A stretch of 64,000 nucleotides of DNA from Branchiostoma lanceolatum (GCF_035083965.1 NC_089738.1:8458734-8522733); one strand, 5' to 3'; counted from the stretch's first letter, positions 49,901-61,043 are shown. Made by a program: numbers and translations. The notes: generated by a model from the sequence alone, not told the origin.

Positions 49901-52900
49901 GTTCAAGCAAGAAGACCAACTTACGACTGCATGATCGCACGTTTGCTGCTTACCAGGCCACCGTCACTGGTTTCTCCAGAATAGCTGTTTAGTGTCACCT
50001 CACTGAAATACAAGAAAGCAGCCACAACATCGACAGTACTAAGGACAGGTGCAAAATATGAGGTTGAGTTTTGTTAAGACATTCTTAGTTACATAATTTG
50101 ACAACTGATACACTCTGTAAGAGGAATGTCCCAGTGGCTTAACTAGTAGGAGCCTCACAGTTTAGCTCCTGGTTCCAATAACTGGGAGACTCAGGGCCAA
50201 GACGTCTCGGTTGGGGCTGTACTCGTCTTTTAGAAGGGACATAAAATGGGGTCCCGTGATCGAAGGGGTGCGTCAAGTATGTTAAAAGGGAAGGGCTAGC
50301 AACCGGACCCTGTAAAAATGTAGCATACCATGCTACAGAAACAGTAAGGAAACTTGCTGACCTATGTGCCACTAGGCACTACAAGGTTTCACAGCAACAC
50401 TCTGTAAGACATTGAATCATTTGAACAAGTCTTGAAACAAGATGACATACCATGGCTGATGCAGACAAAGGGAGCGCATGGTTTCCTCCAGAATGACCAG
50501 GGCTTCAAGCGGTTTCTTGTTTTGCCAGTGTGTACGAGCTGAGGTCACTGCGCTGTTCAAGGCTCTCCTTACAGGTTCATAGCTGAGGGGAAACACAAAC
50601 CTTTAAAAACTGGCCACAAAACTAAAACATCAAAAGAACTTGGATAAAGCATGTAAGAATGAAAGAACATGTACATGTAGCAATAAAAAAATTCCCTAGT
50701 ACATATATCAATTGTGATTTAACACTATGAATATTTGCTCCAAGACATCTCTAAAATGACACCTTAACAAATATCATGTGAAAAGATGACATGTGTGTAT
50801 GACATGTATATTGTACTTGATGTTTTAACACAATATTACCTGAGAAACTTACATTATCAGAATTTCATTCTTGTTGACCAGCAAAAGAAATGAATGAGTG
50901 AATGATTAGTTTACCCTTACCAGTATCGTAACAGCACATAGCACTTACTCATGATAGGAGGCGGAAGTTCCATCATAGTGATTGTGCTCACATTCATAGC
51001 ACGACTCCTCTTCATAATCATACCTAACAAAGAGGTTTTAAAAATCAGAGAGGCAAAATTCTCACATTTGATTCCGTCTGAAAAATCTTTGAAAACAAAA
51101 CATGTCAACATTGTTTTCAATTTCATTGTAATGCTGAATTCGTACTTTACTTTACTCACATCTAAACACCAAGGAAATAAATTGGTATGGTCTACAAAAA
51201 TGTAACTCTAAGACTGATAGGGCAATGCAATGGCCTAATGGGTAGAGTGTTCGCCTTGCATATGGTGGGTCGTGAGTTCAATCCCTGACCAAGTCATACC
51301 AAAGACTTTAAAAATGGTACGTACTGCTTTCTCTGCTGAGCACTCAGTATTTGAGAAAGAATATGGTAGTTAAAGACACACCACTACCACTAGTACCAGT
51401 GGACTAGCCCCCTGCTGTAGTGATTGCACAAAGTTGCGTAGCCCAAGGGCTATTGAAACGGAGATGGGTGCTGCCCTATGCACCTGGCCACCATCTGGTG
51501 TGGGAGGACTTCAACTTTAACTTTAACTAAGACTGATAGGCACTTACCAGCACCTTCTTCTTCTTCTTCCCCAGTAGCTATCTTCATGGCAGTAACAATA
51601 GCAGTCATCCTCAATGTCGCAGTCGTTAGTTTCAGGGGCTGCAGAGTACTCCTTATATGTGGAGTCTATGCGATTGAGGATTTCATCTAAAGAAGAATCT
51701 GGAAGAAAAATCAAATACATGGCAGACTTCATGCACTCATGACGGTAAGTACCCTCAGGCAGAACATTAAAAAACTGCACTATGCCCTCTGGCAGAACAT
51801 GCAGAAACTGCACTCTGCCCTCTGGCAGAATGCACAGAAACTACATCGCAGGAACGCAGAAAGACACACTGCAGACAAACAAAAAAACAATACTTTACTC
51901 CCTTGAACTTGAAGCAAATGTAAAATCTTTTACATTCAATGATTTACATTTACTTCAATGATTTAAAATACTTTAATTTTTGTACAGCATTTACTGAGTA
52001 ATTTGTAAAGACCAAGCTAAGGTATTGTAGAGAGAAAAAAACTAGAAGACGTACCTTGGAAAGAAGACATGCCTTCAGTCTCCCTCTCCTCCTTCGATAA
52101 GGAAGACCTAAGACTGGGATGTGAAGCAAAAGACTGTCTTGCTTTCTTCCTGGAGTTGTCAGCTACTGTCTTCTTCCTTTTCAACTTCCAACTGGTGTCT
52201 TTGCTGTGGGCATTGCAGTGGTCCCCCTGTATCCACTGTTGACACTGGCAAAACAAACAAATCGTATTAGCAGAAAGTTTTTTATTATGAGTTTGCCAAC
52301 ATAGAGAGATTGGGCAACCGATCCCAAATTCTCAACCTCCTTCTGGTCTTGTTAAAAATGACGAAGGAATACATGTTCTTTCAGAGATGTGACACAAGTA
52401 ATGGTTACATCCAAGATTGTAAAAAATATAAATTAAGTGTACTACCACTTACCTCCTTGGCAGGAATATCACAAACATAACAGTAGCAACTGTCACAGAA
52501 GGTAGTGTTCTCTTGTTTGGAATTGCCGCCATACGGTTGACTGGGGATCGTGCTACTGAAATATGTAAGACATTGGTAATTCGTGACTTTTACATCAATC
52601 CTTGTGTAACTTTACTCGCTACCTAAAATATTGCTTTAATCAGAATGACAGGGTTGCCTAAGATCATACTTTTTAACACACAAAATTTGAGGATAGCATT
52701 ATGGACATGTTCAACCTTATGATACTTGGAACAATATCAACTTTATCTATTTTCTGATCATAGTTGGTTGACATACTTTGTAACAAAGCATAACTACATT
52801 TAAGCAAGCTGCAAACTTGTAACATGGCAATTTTTAAGCACTTACTTAAACTTGTGAGCCCTGCAGTCCTCTCGAGCATGTGGATACTTGATGGTGTCGG

Positions 52901-54538
52901 AAGGCTTAAAGTACGTCACTACAAAGTCTTCCTTGCCCAAGGGCTTGGCATCATTGGCTGATGTTCCTGTGGCTGTAATTGAGAAATTAAATTGAATGTA
53001 ATTGGATCCAGTTTTACAAGTCTTTTACGGAATTCTCTCACTGAATTGTTTTAACTACTCTCTCGACAAGAAGGCATGTATACGTGAGGTATAAGTTAAC
53101 TTTCCTGCTACATTTCTAATAGTTGTTTTTACCTCCTTGTGTTTCTTCCACGATCAAAACATCATCCTCGGTTTCCTTCGCACCTGATAGTTCAGGATCT
53201 CTCTTCTGTTTGAGGGAGGGAGAAAAAAATACATAAGCTTTCACAGTCTGAATATGGTGTTGAAGAGAATTATGAGAGACAAAACATGCTATGTAAGCAA
53301 AAAAATGTGAACTTGTTTTAATTTTCTTCTGAAAACTGTAACTAGAACTTGTGTCAATCCTTCTCTTTTAAAACGTAGCCTGGGTATCATCTTCCATAGC
53401 AACCACTGGCTCAATCATTTCACTTGATTAGCAAGCGAAAAAACTGAGCCAGCGGTTACTACGGCAGATGGCACCCAGGCTTTTTATAACTATCAATACT
53501 GTTAACTTACTGTAACGTTATAATACTGCGAATCATTGTGGATTTGTGATACTGATAAAAATATCTGTACCTGCTTCTTGAAGGATATGAACTCAACATC
53601 ATCATCATCATCTTCAGAAGGATGTGGTCGTTTGTGGGACTTCTGCATGTAACACAAGGAGCAAAGTTTGTTTCAAAAAGTTGACAAGCGGGAAACAACA
53701 AATTCTGTCTTTCAAAGTTTTGGTGCCTTACACTTACAGTTAGTGCAACATAACATTGACAAAGCTTGTCTAGAATGAACTTGATAATAATAACTGTGTG
53801 CAGTAAGCTTGGGAGGTGCTAGGATGAAAAAAACAATCATAGAACCCCCCTCAAAATATCAGGTGGAGCATTCCAGAATAATTATCTGGTGAAAACAGAA
53901 CTTTTACATATCAATTGGTGTTGTTGCTTTTGTAGAAACTTCTTTCTTTTTTCAAAGTTTCATTCAAGCCTTACAGTTTTTGGAAACAAATACTTAAGGT
54001 AAAAGAGATAAAGTTACGCAAAATACTTCTGATATTATGAAAAACAAACAAGCTGTGTTTCCCGCGAAAAGTCTGCTGACCTCAACAGTCTAGCCTCCCA
54101 TGGGACGACCCATGGCGCCAAAAACAGGCGGGTCCAAAACTTGTTTTCCTTCGGCCAATTTCAAATCCAAGACCTGCCCTAGCTTTGTTCTTAAGTTAAC
54201 TGGAACTCAAACTGTTTTGCAACGACGCTTGCTTCTTTTCGTTACTGATAAGTGTGATAATATGCAAACAAAACGTTTGAACAAGCCCGAAACTCGAGAG
54301 TGGGTGAAAGTCGTGCAAGATGACAGCTCGCCATATGGTCGATGGTCGCCCCGCCATTTTCTGTCGCCCCGAAATTCCACTTTCCCCGGGCTGAATTCCA
54401 AATGTCCCGGTCAAAATATTATCGTGGTAACATAAATATTATCAGGCGACACTACAAAAGCCTTTATCTGCCGAGTTTTGGTTGTTTTCCCGCCGATATT
54501 TCACTCACCTCTCTCCCCACTCCACCTCCGTCCTCCAT
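31363..54538 (-). CDS. 38-exon gene for a 1,750-aa Cys-cluster, helical protein
   Basis: I reconstructed 38 exons whose phases all match and sum to 5,253 nt (1,750 codons plus TAG). Exons in order: 54538-54509, 53642-53571, 53205-53133, 52972-52846, 52555-52453, 52244-52055, 51698-51548, 51023-50949, 50582-50451, 50002-49925, 49412-49275, 48734-48507, 48091-48026, 47526-47360, 46560-46433, 45583-45509, 44544-44458, 44066-43968, 43688-43522, 43321-43251, 43052-42977, 42305-42094, 41551-41475, 41025-40951, 40606-40523, 40216-40115, 39490-39360, 38866-38802, 38631-38516, 38050-37926, 36481-36419, 35843-35693, 35321-35196, 34857-34759, 34228-34068, 33719-33139, 32597-32454, 31970-31363. All are GT-AG. 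The start MEDGGGVGRE has a good context (CCAAGATGG). The layout is an acidic N-terminus, Cys/His clusters at about 95-148 and 225-264, a long helical middle, and a Ser/Thr/Lys-rich disordered tail. I cannot name it in animals. A nuclear role is inferred only from the basic stretches and Cys cluster. Confidence 0.9.
32637..32831. mobile_element. MITE related to 56831-57000
   Basis: Outer arms contain TAGACATCCAGGTAATA (left) and inner arms TACTCAAGTAACTGGATAG and its inverted copy (right). The element sits about 40 bp upstream of the exon 37 acceptor. The same family occurs at 56831-57000. Confidence 0.75.
33139..33719 (-). CDS. Exon 36: long disordered segment
   Basis: This 581-nt exon is much longer than its neighbours (typically 65-170 nt). 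It encodes a Ser/Thr/Lys/Asn-rich low-complexity stretch, including KHGYRTRSKDKS and ATPMEWARSD, ending SPELVDIVSKIL. The start of exon 37 and the end of exon 38 contain similar short helices (TEDIISKLLKLKG, FAAGILKQIISTI), so a short helical motif may recur three times between low-complexity linkers. Confidence 0.8.
35895..36150 (-). mobile_element. tRNA-derived SINE, family A, minus orientation
   Basis: The complement shows a tRNA-like box B (GGTTTCAATCCCC), CAATGTTTTGTCCTTTGG and TTAACATGCTTTTCTCACTC. Near its 3' part lies GATAACAACCCACTGCCC, shared with 48175-48390. Confidence 0.65.
36700..37860 (+). repeat. 124-bp satellite built from ~41-bp subunits, in intron 30
   Basis: The landmark GCACTATGGACC recurs near 37133, 37259, 37383, 37507, 37631 and 37755, a 124-bp period over the last copies. 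Each unit contains about three subunits with AGCACCAAGGACAG and CACATGCAGACATGGACAG. Upstream, from 36700 to 37130, only the short subunit repeats. Plus-strand frames stay open only because the array has few stops. Confidence 0.9.
38098..38260 (+). repeat. Dispersed repeat shared with 4010-4215
   Basis: It contains a CTGTCTG-rich stretch, GTGGTCAGCATAACTTAAG, GTGGGTAGGT and GGTCAAGGTTGATTTTGG in the same order as the inverted copy in intron 1 of the giant repeat gene. It starts with a poly-T run. Confidence 0.55.
39535..39765 (-). mobile_element. tRNA-derived SINE, family A, minus orientation
   Basis: The complement carries GGGTTTGAATCCAATGG as box B, then TGTTGTGCCCTTTGGAAAGG and TTTACATGACTTTCCTCAC. 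It lies in intron 26 of the 38-exon gene. Confidence 0.7.
41629..41990. repeat. Dispersed ~330-bp repeat, copy 1
   Basis: It shares CTATTAGCTAG, ACTAAGAAAACA and AAATCCTAGCTAAAAGC with 46602-46916 in the same order. Both copies are in introns of the 38-exon gene. No family was identified. Confidence 0.65.
44882..45366. mobile_element. 485-bp inverted-repeat element
   Basis: The left end TTTAAAGGCATCCAGAGCAT is inverted at the right end with one mismatch, and the arm extends about 36 bp in total. The interior is unique and non-coding. Confidence 0.75.
45736..46138. mobile_element. Element with CAGGGCTC ends
   Basis: CAGGGCTCAAAATAG on the left pairs with a right end of ATTCGAGCCCTG. The interior has repeated GGTGCA and CACCC motifs. 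A partial inverted relative lies near 49755-49875. Confidence 0.6.
46602..46916. repeat. Dispersed ~330-bp repeat, copy 2
   Basis: This is the second copy of the repeat at 41629-41990, sharing CTATTAGCTAG, ACTAAGAAAACA and AAATCCTAGCTAAAAGC. It lies in intron 14 of the 38-exon gene. Confidence 0.65.
47625..47900 (+). mobile_element. tRNA-derived SINE, family A
   Basis: A tRNA-like head (TCTTGTGGTAAGG and GTGGGTTTCAATCCC) is followed by AAGGTTGTGCCATTGGAAAA and a tail with CAAGCACGTTAAAGATT. It is intronic, upstream of exon 14. Confidence 0.6.
48175..48390 (-). mobile_element. tRNA-derived SINE, family A, minus orientation
   Basis: GGCAGTGGGTTGTTATTCA and GTCTAGGGCACAGTAT match the copy near 35905. 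The complement ends in a degenerate tRNA-like head. It lies between exons 12 and 13. Confidence 0.6.
48746..48763 (-). repeat. 18-base homopolymer next to the exon 12 acceptor
   Basis: An 18-base G run on the plus strand (C run in the transcript) lies about 11 bp upstream of exon 12. It forms most of the polypyrimidine tract of that acceptor. Confidence 0.8.
49019..49203. mobile_element. MITE with TACTGTAAATGC ends
   Basis: TACTGTAAATGCGGAAATGT on the left pairs with a right end reading ATACATTTACAGTA. Internal GGTGGTTTTATG and AAACCACCGCGAAC are inverted as in 59247-59461. Confidence 0.7.
49503..49620 (+). mobile_element. tRNA-like SINE head
   Basis: GTGGCGTAAGCGGTAACGC resembles box A and GGGTTCGATCC is a good box B, but the cloverleaf is interrupted by an insert, so this is not a functional tRNA. 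It ends near an AGCTAAAGTTGAATG tail. Confidence 0.55.
50105..50395 (+). mobile_element. Degenerate tRNA-related repeat
   Basis: AGTGGCTTAACTAGTAGG resembles a box A and CTGGTTCCAATAAC a weak box B. The order of blocks resembles the other SINEs, but the family is unclear. It lies in intron 9. Confidence 0.4.
50949..51698 (-). CDS. Exons 7-8: second Cys/His-rich segment
   Basis: Residues 225-264 read CDIEDDCYCYCHED, then WGRRRRRCW, then YDYEEESCYECEHNH. The CYCY core echoes the first cluster, so it may be a diverged duplicate or an extension of the same metal site. Both exons have proper splice sites, with codon W249 split across the intron. Confidence 0.75.
51208..51540 (+). mobile_element. 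tRNA-derived SINE, family B, with target-site duplication
   Basis: The body 51222-51526 is flanked by perfect 14-bp direct repeats CTAAGACTGATAGG at 51208-51221 and 51527-51540. The head has CCTAATGGGTAGAGTG and GAGTTCAATCCC. The body contains GGACTAGCCCCCTGC and ends in TTTAACTTTAAC. The right duplication ends 8 bp from exon 7 (51548), so the insertion lies just inside intron 7. Confidence 0.85.
52055..54538 (-). CDS. Exons 1-6: acidic N-terminus and first Cys/His cluster
   Basis: Residues 11-58 are charged, with an Asp run followed by VEFISFKK. Residues 75-101 read DFVVTYFKPSD then YPHAREDCRAHKF. Residues 120-148 carry FCDSCYCYVCDIPAKE and CQQWIQGDHCNAH, giving potential ligands C95, H98, C121, C124, C126, C129, C136, H144, C145 and H148. 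From memory, plant proteins annotated as RPM1-interacting protein 13-like have the same order: a PH-R-C segment, CYCYVCD, then W and HC. That resemblance is recalled, not searched. A basic segment (KLKRKK, RKKARQ) follows and could act as a nuclear signal. Confidence 0.8.
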
Positions 54539-56130
54539 CTTGGATGCCGAATGTGGGTTTGATTTTGCCGCGAACTGGGCGATTACATTGTAAAGAAGGT
54601 AGAGTACATATTTTGAGAACTTTGTTTTTAACATTATATTTCACATCAAGCTTGAATTGTAGTAGTTTTGTGATATGACTTTTTTAATATTGTTTTCTTT
54701 CTAAATTTTTATATTCCACAAAGCATTTCTATACGATACCAATGTTAAGCACGTCTTGCATGAAGTACCCTCGATGGTATCGTCTGCATAATATTTTCTG
54801 CGAACCCTTTCCATTATTATTGAGGGTTGGATATGAGAGATTCCGACACGTATTTCTTTCGTTACCTTCGCCAAGAAGGCGATGTTTTCGATAATGCTCG
54901 TTTTGATATTTGATATGTGATTCTTCTGACGGGTTTACGGTAAAATATACGATGACAAAAGACATACGCATTAACTTTTAACAGTTACCGGCCTTTGGAT
55001 CCCCCCGCCTTGTAATGTAATAGGTCCGAGAGAAGATCGCATGAACTGATGAAGTCTATATCTAACACCTCTTTGATCACATCAATGCTATTTTCTTGTG
55101 GAAAACAGAAAACATGACTCAGGTCGCCATTCTTGTTGTAACAGCTTTATTCTCTTTACCATTAACATCCAATACGACGCTATCATGATTAGTCACAAGA
55201 CTTAATGAAAGTGGCTATCATAACCGCTTTTTCATATCTTTTAATAGTTATCAAAATACTTCCAACGTTAACGTTATGACGTTATGTGCCAACACACAGT
55301 GTGACACTGATCTAGAAACACCACTGAGTTTGATTTACAGAAATACATGGACATCGATCTCTTTAAAAAGACGTTTGATAGAAAATTGCTGCAGTTAGCG
55401 GTTAGGGCTCAGTACAATCCCAACAGAAGAAAAAGAACCAATATTCACACCTTTGTGCTTAATCCGATTAAAAGCCAGCTTGACCGTCCTCCTTGTCATT
55501 TGCAGAGATTAATGTATAAAGCACAACTTCGGACTTAGAATATCTCTAAGATACCTGTGCTGTATACATTGTACAATGATGTAATTAGGTCAGTGTCAAA
55601 AGTTAAGAAATGTAAGCGCGCTAACCAAACGGAATGGTTCTCACACATATTTTTATTGATCCGAAAAGTACAAAAAGGATAGGAGATCTGTCATACTATT
55701 TTTGTAGCAATATAGCAGCTTTCATACAATTGCACCGTGATTTATCAGGGACTATTTGCATAGAGAGCTGTACATTCATACTTAGTCTCAGTGTAACAAC
55801 AATACACACAATGTACACAACTTCTCAAGTTTCCAATTGACATTTCAGGGAAAAACACCTCTGTAAGTATCTTATTTCTTATAAGCTCTATCTTCCAAAT
55901 AAAACCAAGCACACAATGTACACCCAAAGAGACTATATATGTTGCAGCTCCCAGAAAAAGGTTCATTTTCTGTAATGATATCATTAGTTGTGATGATAAG
56001 GCGTTAATGTACACGCAGGAATATAAAAAAAAAGGTTTAGTCGAAAATTTTGTGAGTGCACACCATTTTGCGTTGGAAAGAAATAAAATATATTAGCTTA
56101 AACTTTAAATCATTCGAATGACCATTATAT
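54539..56130. other. DNA upstream of the 38-exon gene and downstream of the JmjC gene
   Basis: The promoter of the 38-exon gene should lie just above 54538; no TATA box was seen. A plus-strand frame at 55338-55538 is the only coding candidate here. The rest is AT-rich. Confidence 0.45.
55338..55538 (+). CDS. Possible isolated exon or short ORF
   Basis: A frame follows a TTTGATTTACAG acceptor-like site and reads KYMDIDLFKKTFDRKLLQLA, continuing to QRLMYKAQLRT and a stop. Its composition is protein-like, but no partner exon, family or start context was found. It could equally be chance. Confidence 0.2.
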   Translation, partial: QKYMDIDLFKKTFDRKLLQLAVRAQYNPNRRKRTNIHTFVLNPIKSQLDRPPCHLQRLMYKAQLRT

Positions 56131-59100
56131 CTAAAGCTCAGTATGCACTTCAGTATCATCGACTACATTAAGGACACCAATATTGTCTTCACGTTCCTTC
56201 GTCTTCTCTTGATATTCCTCGTCCATCTCAGGAGTCATCTCTGGTTTAATCCGGATGATCCAGTTCTCCAGGGCGTACTCTATCTTCCTAACTGTCAGGT
56301 CCTGGACCACGTCTTCATCATGATCCTGACCCTCAACCAACCTGTCAAATATCTGTGCACAAATGGCAAACATTAATGACTGGCAAGTGTCATGACTGGA
56401 TATTTTTGAAAGTTTATAATCATGGATTTCTTTATCATACGTTCATCAATGGCTAAATGAGTGAGTTCATGAGCGAGTTACTTCTTGAGTCAGTGAGTTA
56501 ATGAGTGAGTGAGCAAGGGATAGCTAGGAATGCAAGTGAATAAATTAATGATAAACTTGTTTGATATGCATATTACACCACATAACATTGGTTGATATAA
56601 CTATCACATGACTGTTATATAACAAAATTTTCATCCTACGACCCAAAAGCAGTTATCATATCACACTCACCTCTGTTCCAAACTTTTCACTACCCCAAAG
56701 TTCGGTCGTGTAGGCATGGATAAAGTCAGACCTGGTCAACTCTCCATCCTTCTTAGCCAGTTTCACAATTGTGCTCCTACAAGATCACGAGATGGTAAAG
56801 GTCAAGATACATACATGATCATACATATGTCAGGATACGCCAAAAATAGTTACTCAAGCAACTGGATAAAATTTTGAAACAGTCACTGACGAAAGATAGC
56901 GGATGCTATCTGAAACGCCTGACTAGTACTGTTTCAAAATTCTATCCAGTTGCTTGAGTAACTATTTTTGGCGTATCCTATTACCTGGATGTCTAACCTT
57001 CATCAACATATGTCAGGATATAGATTGTTATCAGGTAGATTCAGTTGCTGGTAGACTGACCCCTAGGGTCGTGTGGCGTAATGGCAGGGTTTATGGTCCA
57101 GAACCCAGCGGTCCCGGGTTCGAATCCCCTGGCGCCACCGATGTTGTGCCCTTGGGAAAAGGTACTTTACACAACTTTCCTCATTTCACCCTAGTGTAAA
57201 AATGGGTATATTATTTATGGGTCCCAACACCAGCAATAGCTGCCTGTGTCCCACGTGTATTGCAATTATGAATTGTATTGCACAGTTGCAAAATTACAGA
57301 AAATCCCGATCGGGGTCGGTATATTTAAAGTCACCATATATAAATGATTTTTTTGTAATTAGATGTGAAGATCTTGGCACATTGACGCACCAAATCCGTA
57401 GTGTGCTTTGGGCTCACATTTTGACATATTAGCCACAGTGGCTCGGTGGGCGTCACTGCAACGTCAGGGAAGATCGTGTAAAGTGCAAGGACACAACGTC
57501 GGGGCATTGTGAATATTCAACCCGGGATCTATTGGTTCTGAGTCCAAAGCTCTAACCACTACGCCACGCCACACCGACGTCAATGGATTGACTTAGATTG
57601 AACTATTGTAAAATTCTATACATAAAAATTCTACTGGTTCGAACCAATTTTTCACTGGCCTGCACATTTATGAACCTGCTCAATTTGTTATCGTACACGT
57701 GTTGTACCGTGTATGTGACGAGGGGTTAATCTACATTCCCTATTGTGGTTTTATGCAATAATATCCATATTTCGTCACTATCATCAACAAGTCAGTAAGA
57801 ATATAGAAAGTGAAAGTTACTGAATTCTATGCCTGAGTTCAAACTTACATGATGTCGTGGGCGTATATGTAGGAGTATTCATACAGCTCAGTGTTGGAAG
57901 GCTCCTGGTTTTCAAATTCCAGTGTGAAGACTCGAAGTGTATCCCAATCCAAGGCTTCAACGTCGTCAGAGTCAATGTAGCCTTTAGAGTTCACATCCAA
58001 AGCCGCAAACGCCTGCAAAGATTTTTTCAGGACTTGAATATCACATATTATATTCTTTCCGGTATGTACAGGCACTATTCTACATAGCTTATTATTACAA
58101 AATAGATAATTGATTGATTGGTTGATTGATTGATTGATTGATTTTTCCATGTGTAATTTTGCTTCTGAAGATGTCAACTGCTTATGCTAGTGTCACATTT
58201 CCAATCCGAGGCCCGGCCGGGCAGTCTTTGGGAACGAAAAGTGTGATATAAAAGACAACAAAAATACAAAACCTACCCAAAATTATTTAAAAGCATAGCT
58301 TGTGCAAATTTATTGACATGCACTTTGATTTTTCGTTTCCGCAAACAGCCCGGTCGGGCCCCGGTTAGGAAATGTGACCCTAGCATTAGTCAGAGTACCT
58401 TTTAATGCAGATATATGTTGAGAAACTACCGCTACTCACCCTTTCTGCCTTCATCATTAAAACGTCATCATCATATTCAGGCATTTGCTGTGCAGAAGAA
58501 GACAAATGACACATTAAGAAAAAAAAACAGGCCTTCGTGTGGAGTAACGTTTAGTGTTTGTCCCAGAACGAAAGGTCAGAGATCACCTGACCTACCCTTA
58601 TGTTGTGCTCTTGGAAAAGACAAGTAAAAAATAAAAAGAAAGACATAATTCCTCTTCGAAATGTCAGTTCCTAAAATTGCTGCACACCTGAGTACAGTAA
58701 ATGGTACAAAATCCTAGATGTAATATTTCTGGAAGAAACTAGACTAAGTATGATAGAGAGAACGACACCTCGAAATTAGCATGTAACGTTACCATGCCCA
58801 TGTGTATTCGCAAACCCTGACGAGTTCCACATTTACCTAAATGTATACATAGAAAATTAGTAAGTTTCCATACACTTACCAACTTAAGGTCGTTAAAGAG
58901 GTCATCTTTAGTCAGTTTTCCAGTTCCGCTACCCTCTTCCCGATCCGTTATCTCTCGCAGATGGCTCCTGATAGACTCCTCCAAATCAGCATGCCCCATG
59001 GTCATATTCCCATACCCTGCCCAGTTCCACATCACCTAGTGTTTGGATACAGTTTTGTGGTAAATCGTTGTGTTATACTAAATCAATGATCAAGACTGCA

Positions 59101-60965
59101 AGAAGATACCTTTTATGAACTTGAAGCATTGGAAAGCACTTGTTCGTGAGTGAAATGTTAGAATAGAAGTTGGAGACATTCTGGAAAAAAGTCAAGGGTG
59201 CAATAGGATGAGTAATATTGAAAAGGATTGTAACTTAGAATACTAGTACTGTAAATGCAGAAATGTTCGCAAGGATTTAATTTCGAGGTAGGGGGGAAAA
59301 TGGAGGGTTTGCGGTGGTTTTGAGTTCGTGTTTGAAATAATAGTAGTGCTTAAGTCACACAATGGAATGGCTTTTTGTGGTGATTTTAAAGTCCTCGCTG
59401 AAGAGTTAACCGCAAAAACCGTGAACATGAAACCACCGCGAACATTTCTGCATTTACTGTATCAGATTCGGTATCACTTAAAGCACAAAGCACGTGTATA
59501 ACAGAATCCTGTAAACGTCATCAACACAGTCATGTCTTAGCTAACACATAAATCTAACCAGCGTAACCAGAGTACTTACCATTATACTGCAATGTAAACA
59601 TGTATGTATTCATGAGACTCTACGCAGGAAAAATAAAAACAAAACAAAGAAACAAACCTCGAGTTCGCTGAGGGGTGTGTACTCCACCCTCTGCGTGTCA
59701 CAGTCGGAGTCATCAAACTCCTCCAGCCTGGCAAACAGGATAGCCACAGCGAGGTTCACATCTCCTACTGACTCCACTTGGTGCCAGTAACCTGCAATCA
59801 CACAGAGACATTGTTTGAGACTATGTTCATGTACATTTAGCCTGGCAAACAGGATAGCCACAGCGAGGTTCACATCTCCTACTGACTCCACTTGGTGCCA
59901 GTAACCTGCGACCACACACAGAGACATTGTTTGAGACTATGTTCATGTAGTCTCCAAGCAGACCCAACGGTTGCAAAGACCGTATCCAACTGGCAGAAGG
60001 AGTTTTTTTTTTTTTTTTTTGCAATCCGACGGTCCCTGGCAACTTCTCTGGCTGACTGGAGCTTCTCTGGCTAGCTTGTACGATTTTGGCACCGTGGAGA
60101 TCTGCTTGGAGATTAATCTCCATGTAGCTTTTGCAGTCATCGTCACTGTGATGTAATTCAGCATCCACTATATCAGTTGCAAAGTCATTGTTGTGGGTAA
60201 TATCATTTTGAGAGCGTAGCAAAAATTGAAAACAGTTTTTAGCACTCGTATATAGTTTAATCGGGTTGTTTAGTCAAACTATGGCCGGGCTTCAATACTC
60301 TTCAGGTAGGTAGGTAAAGTTTTAACACTCTTTAGGTAAAGTAGCTGTTTTATTTAGGTAGGTAAGGCTTTAAAACTCTTTAGGTAGGTAGGTAGGTAGG
60401 GCTTTACAACGTTACTAGTAAGGTACTTGGTAGGTAGGGCTTCGACACTCTTTAGGTAACGTTAGGTACATGAAAATATATAGGTATAGGGATTTTAACA
60501 TGCCTTATGTAGGTAGGTAGGGCTTTACAACGTGACTTGTTATGATAGGTACTAGGTAGGTAGAGCTTTAACACTCTTTGGGTAAGGTGCACATAGGTAG
60601 AGCTCGAGCCTTAAAGACTGTTCATGAGTGTTGTTGACACTTACTCTTGGGTAGATACAGGCAGTCCCCTGCGTTGATGGTGAATTTGGACCAGTGCACT
60701 TTGGCAATGTTGGGGTGTTTCAGTAGATCAACTTTGTGCACATTAACTTCTGAGTAACCACCAACCTCTCGTGATGGCTCCCAGGCCTAAATGATCAACA
60801 TTGACAATAATCATTTTTAAAAAATGTAGTTAAGTATACGTACAATGTGATCAAAATTCTAAAAAGGTTAGACTGGGGATAGAGTGTTGTTTGGGGTTTG
60901 TCTGTGTCAAGTACATGTATGTGTGCGTCTGTGTGTCTGTCTGTCTCTAGCTCTCTCGCTGTGTG

Positions 60966-61043
<78 letters not shown>

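Noticed and set aside
57062-57140. tRNA gene
   Set aside because: Box A and box B are present, but the anticodon arm and acceptor pairing do not fit, and the downstream body matches other SINE copies.
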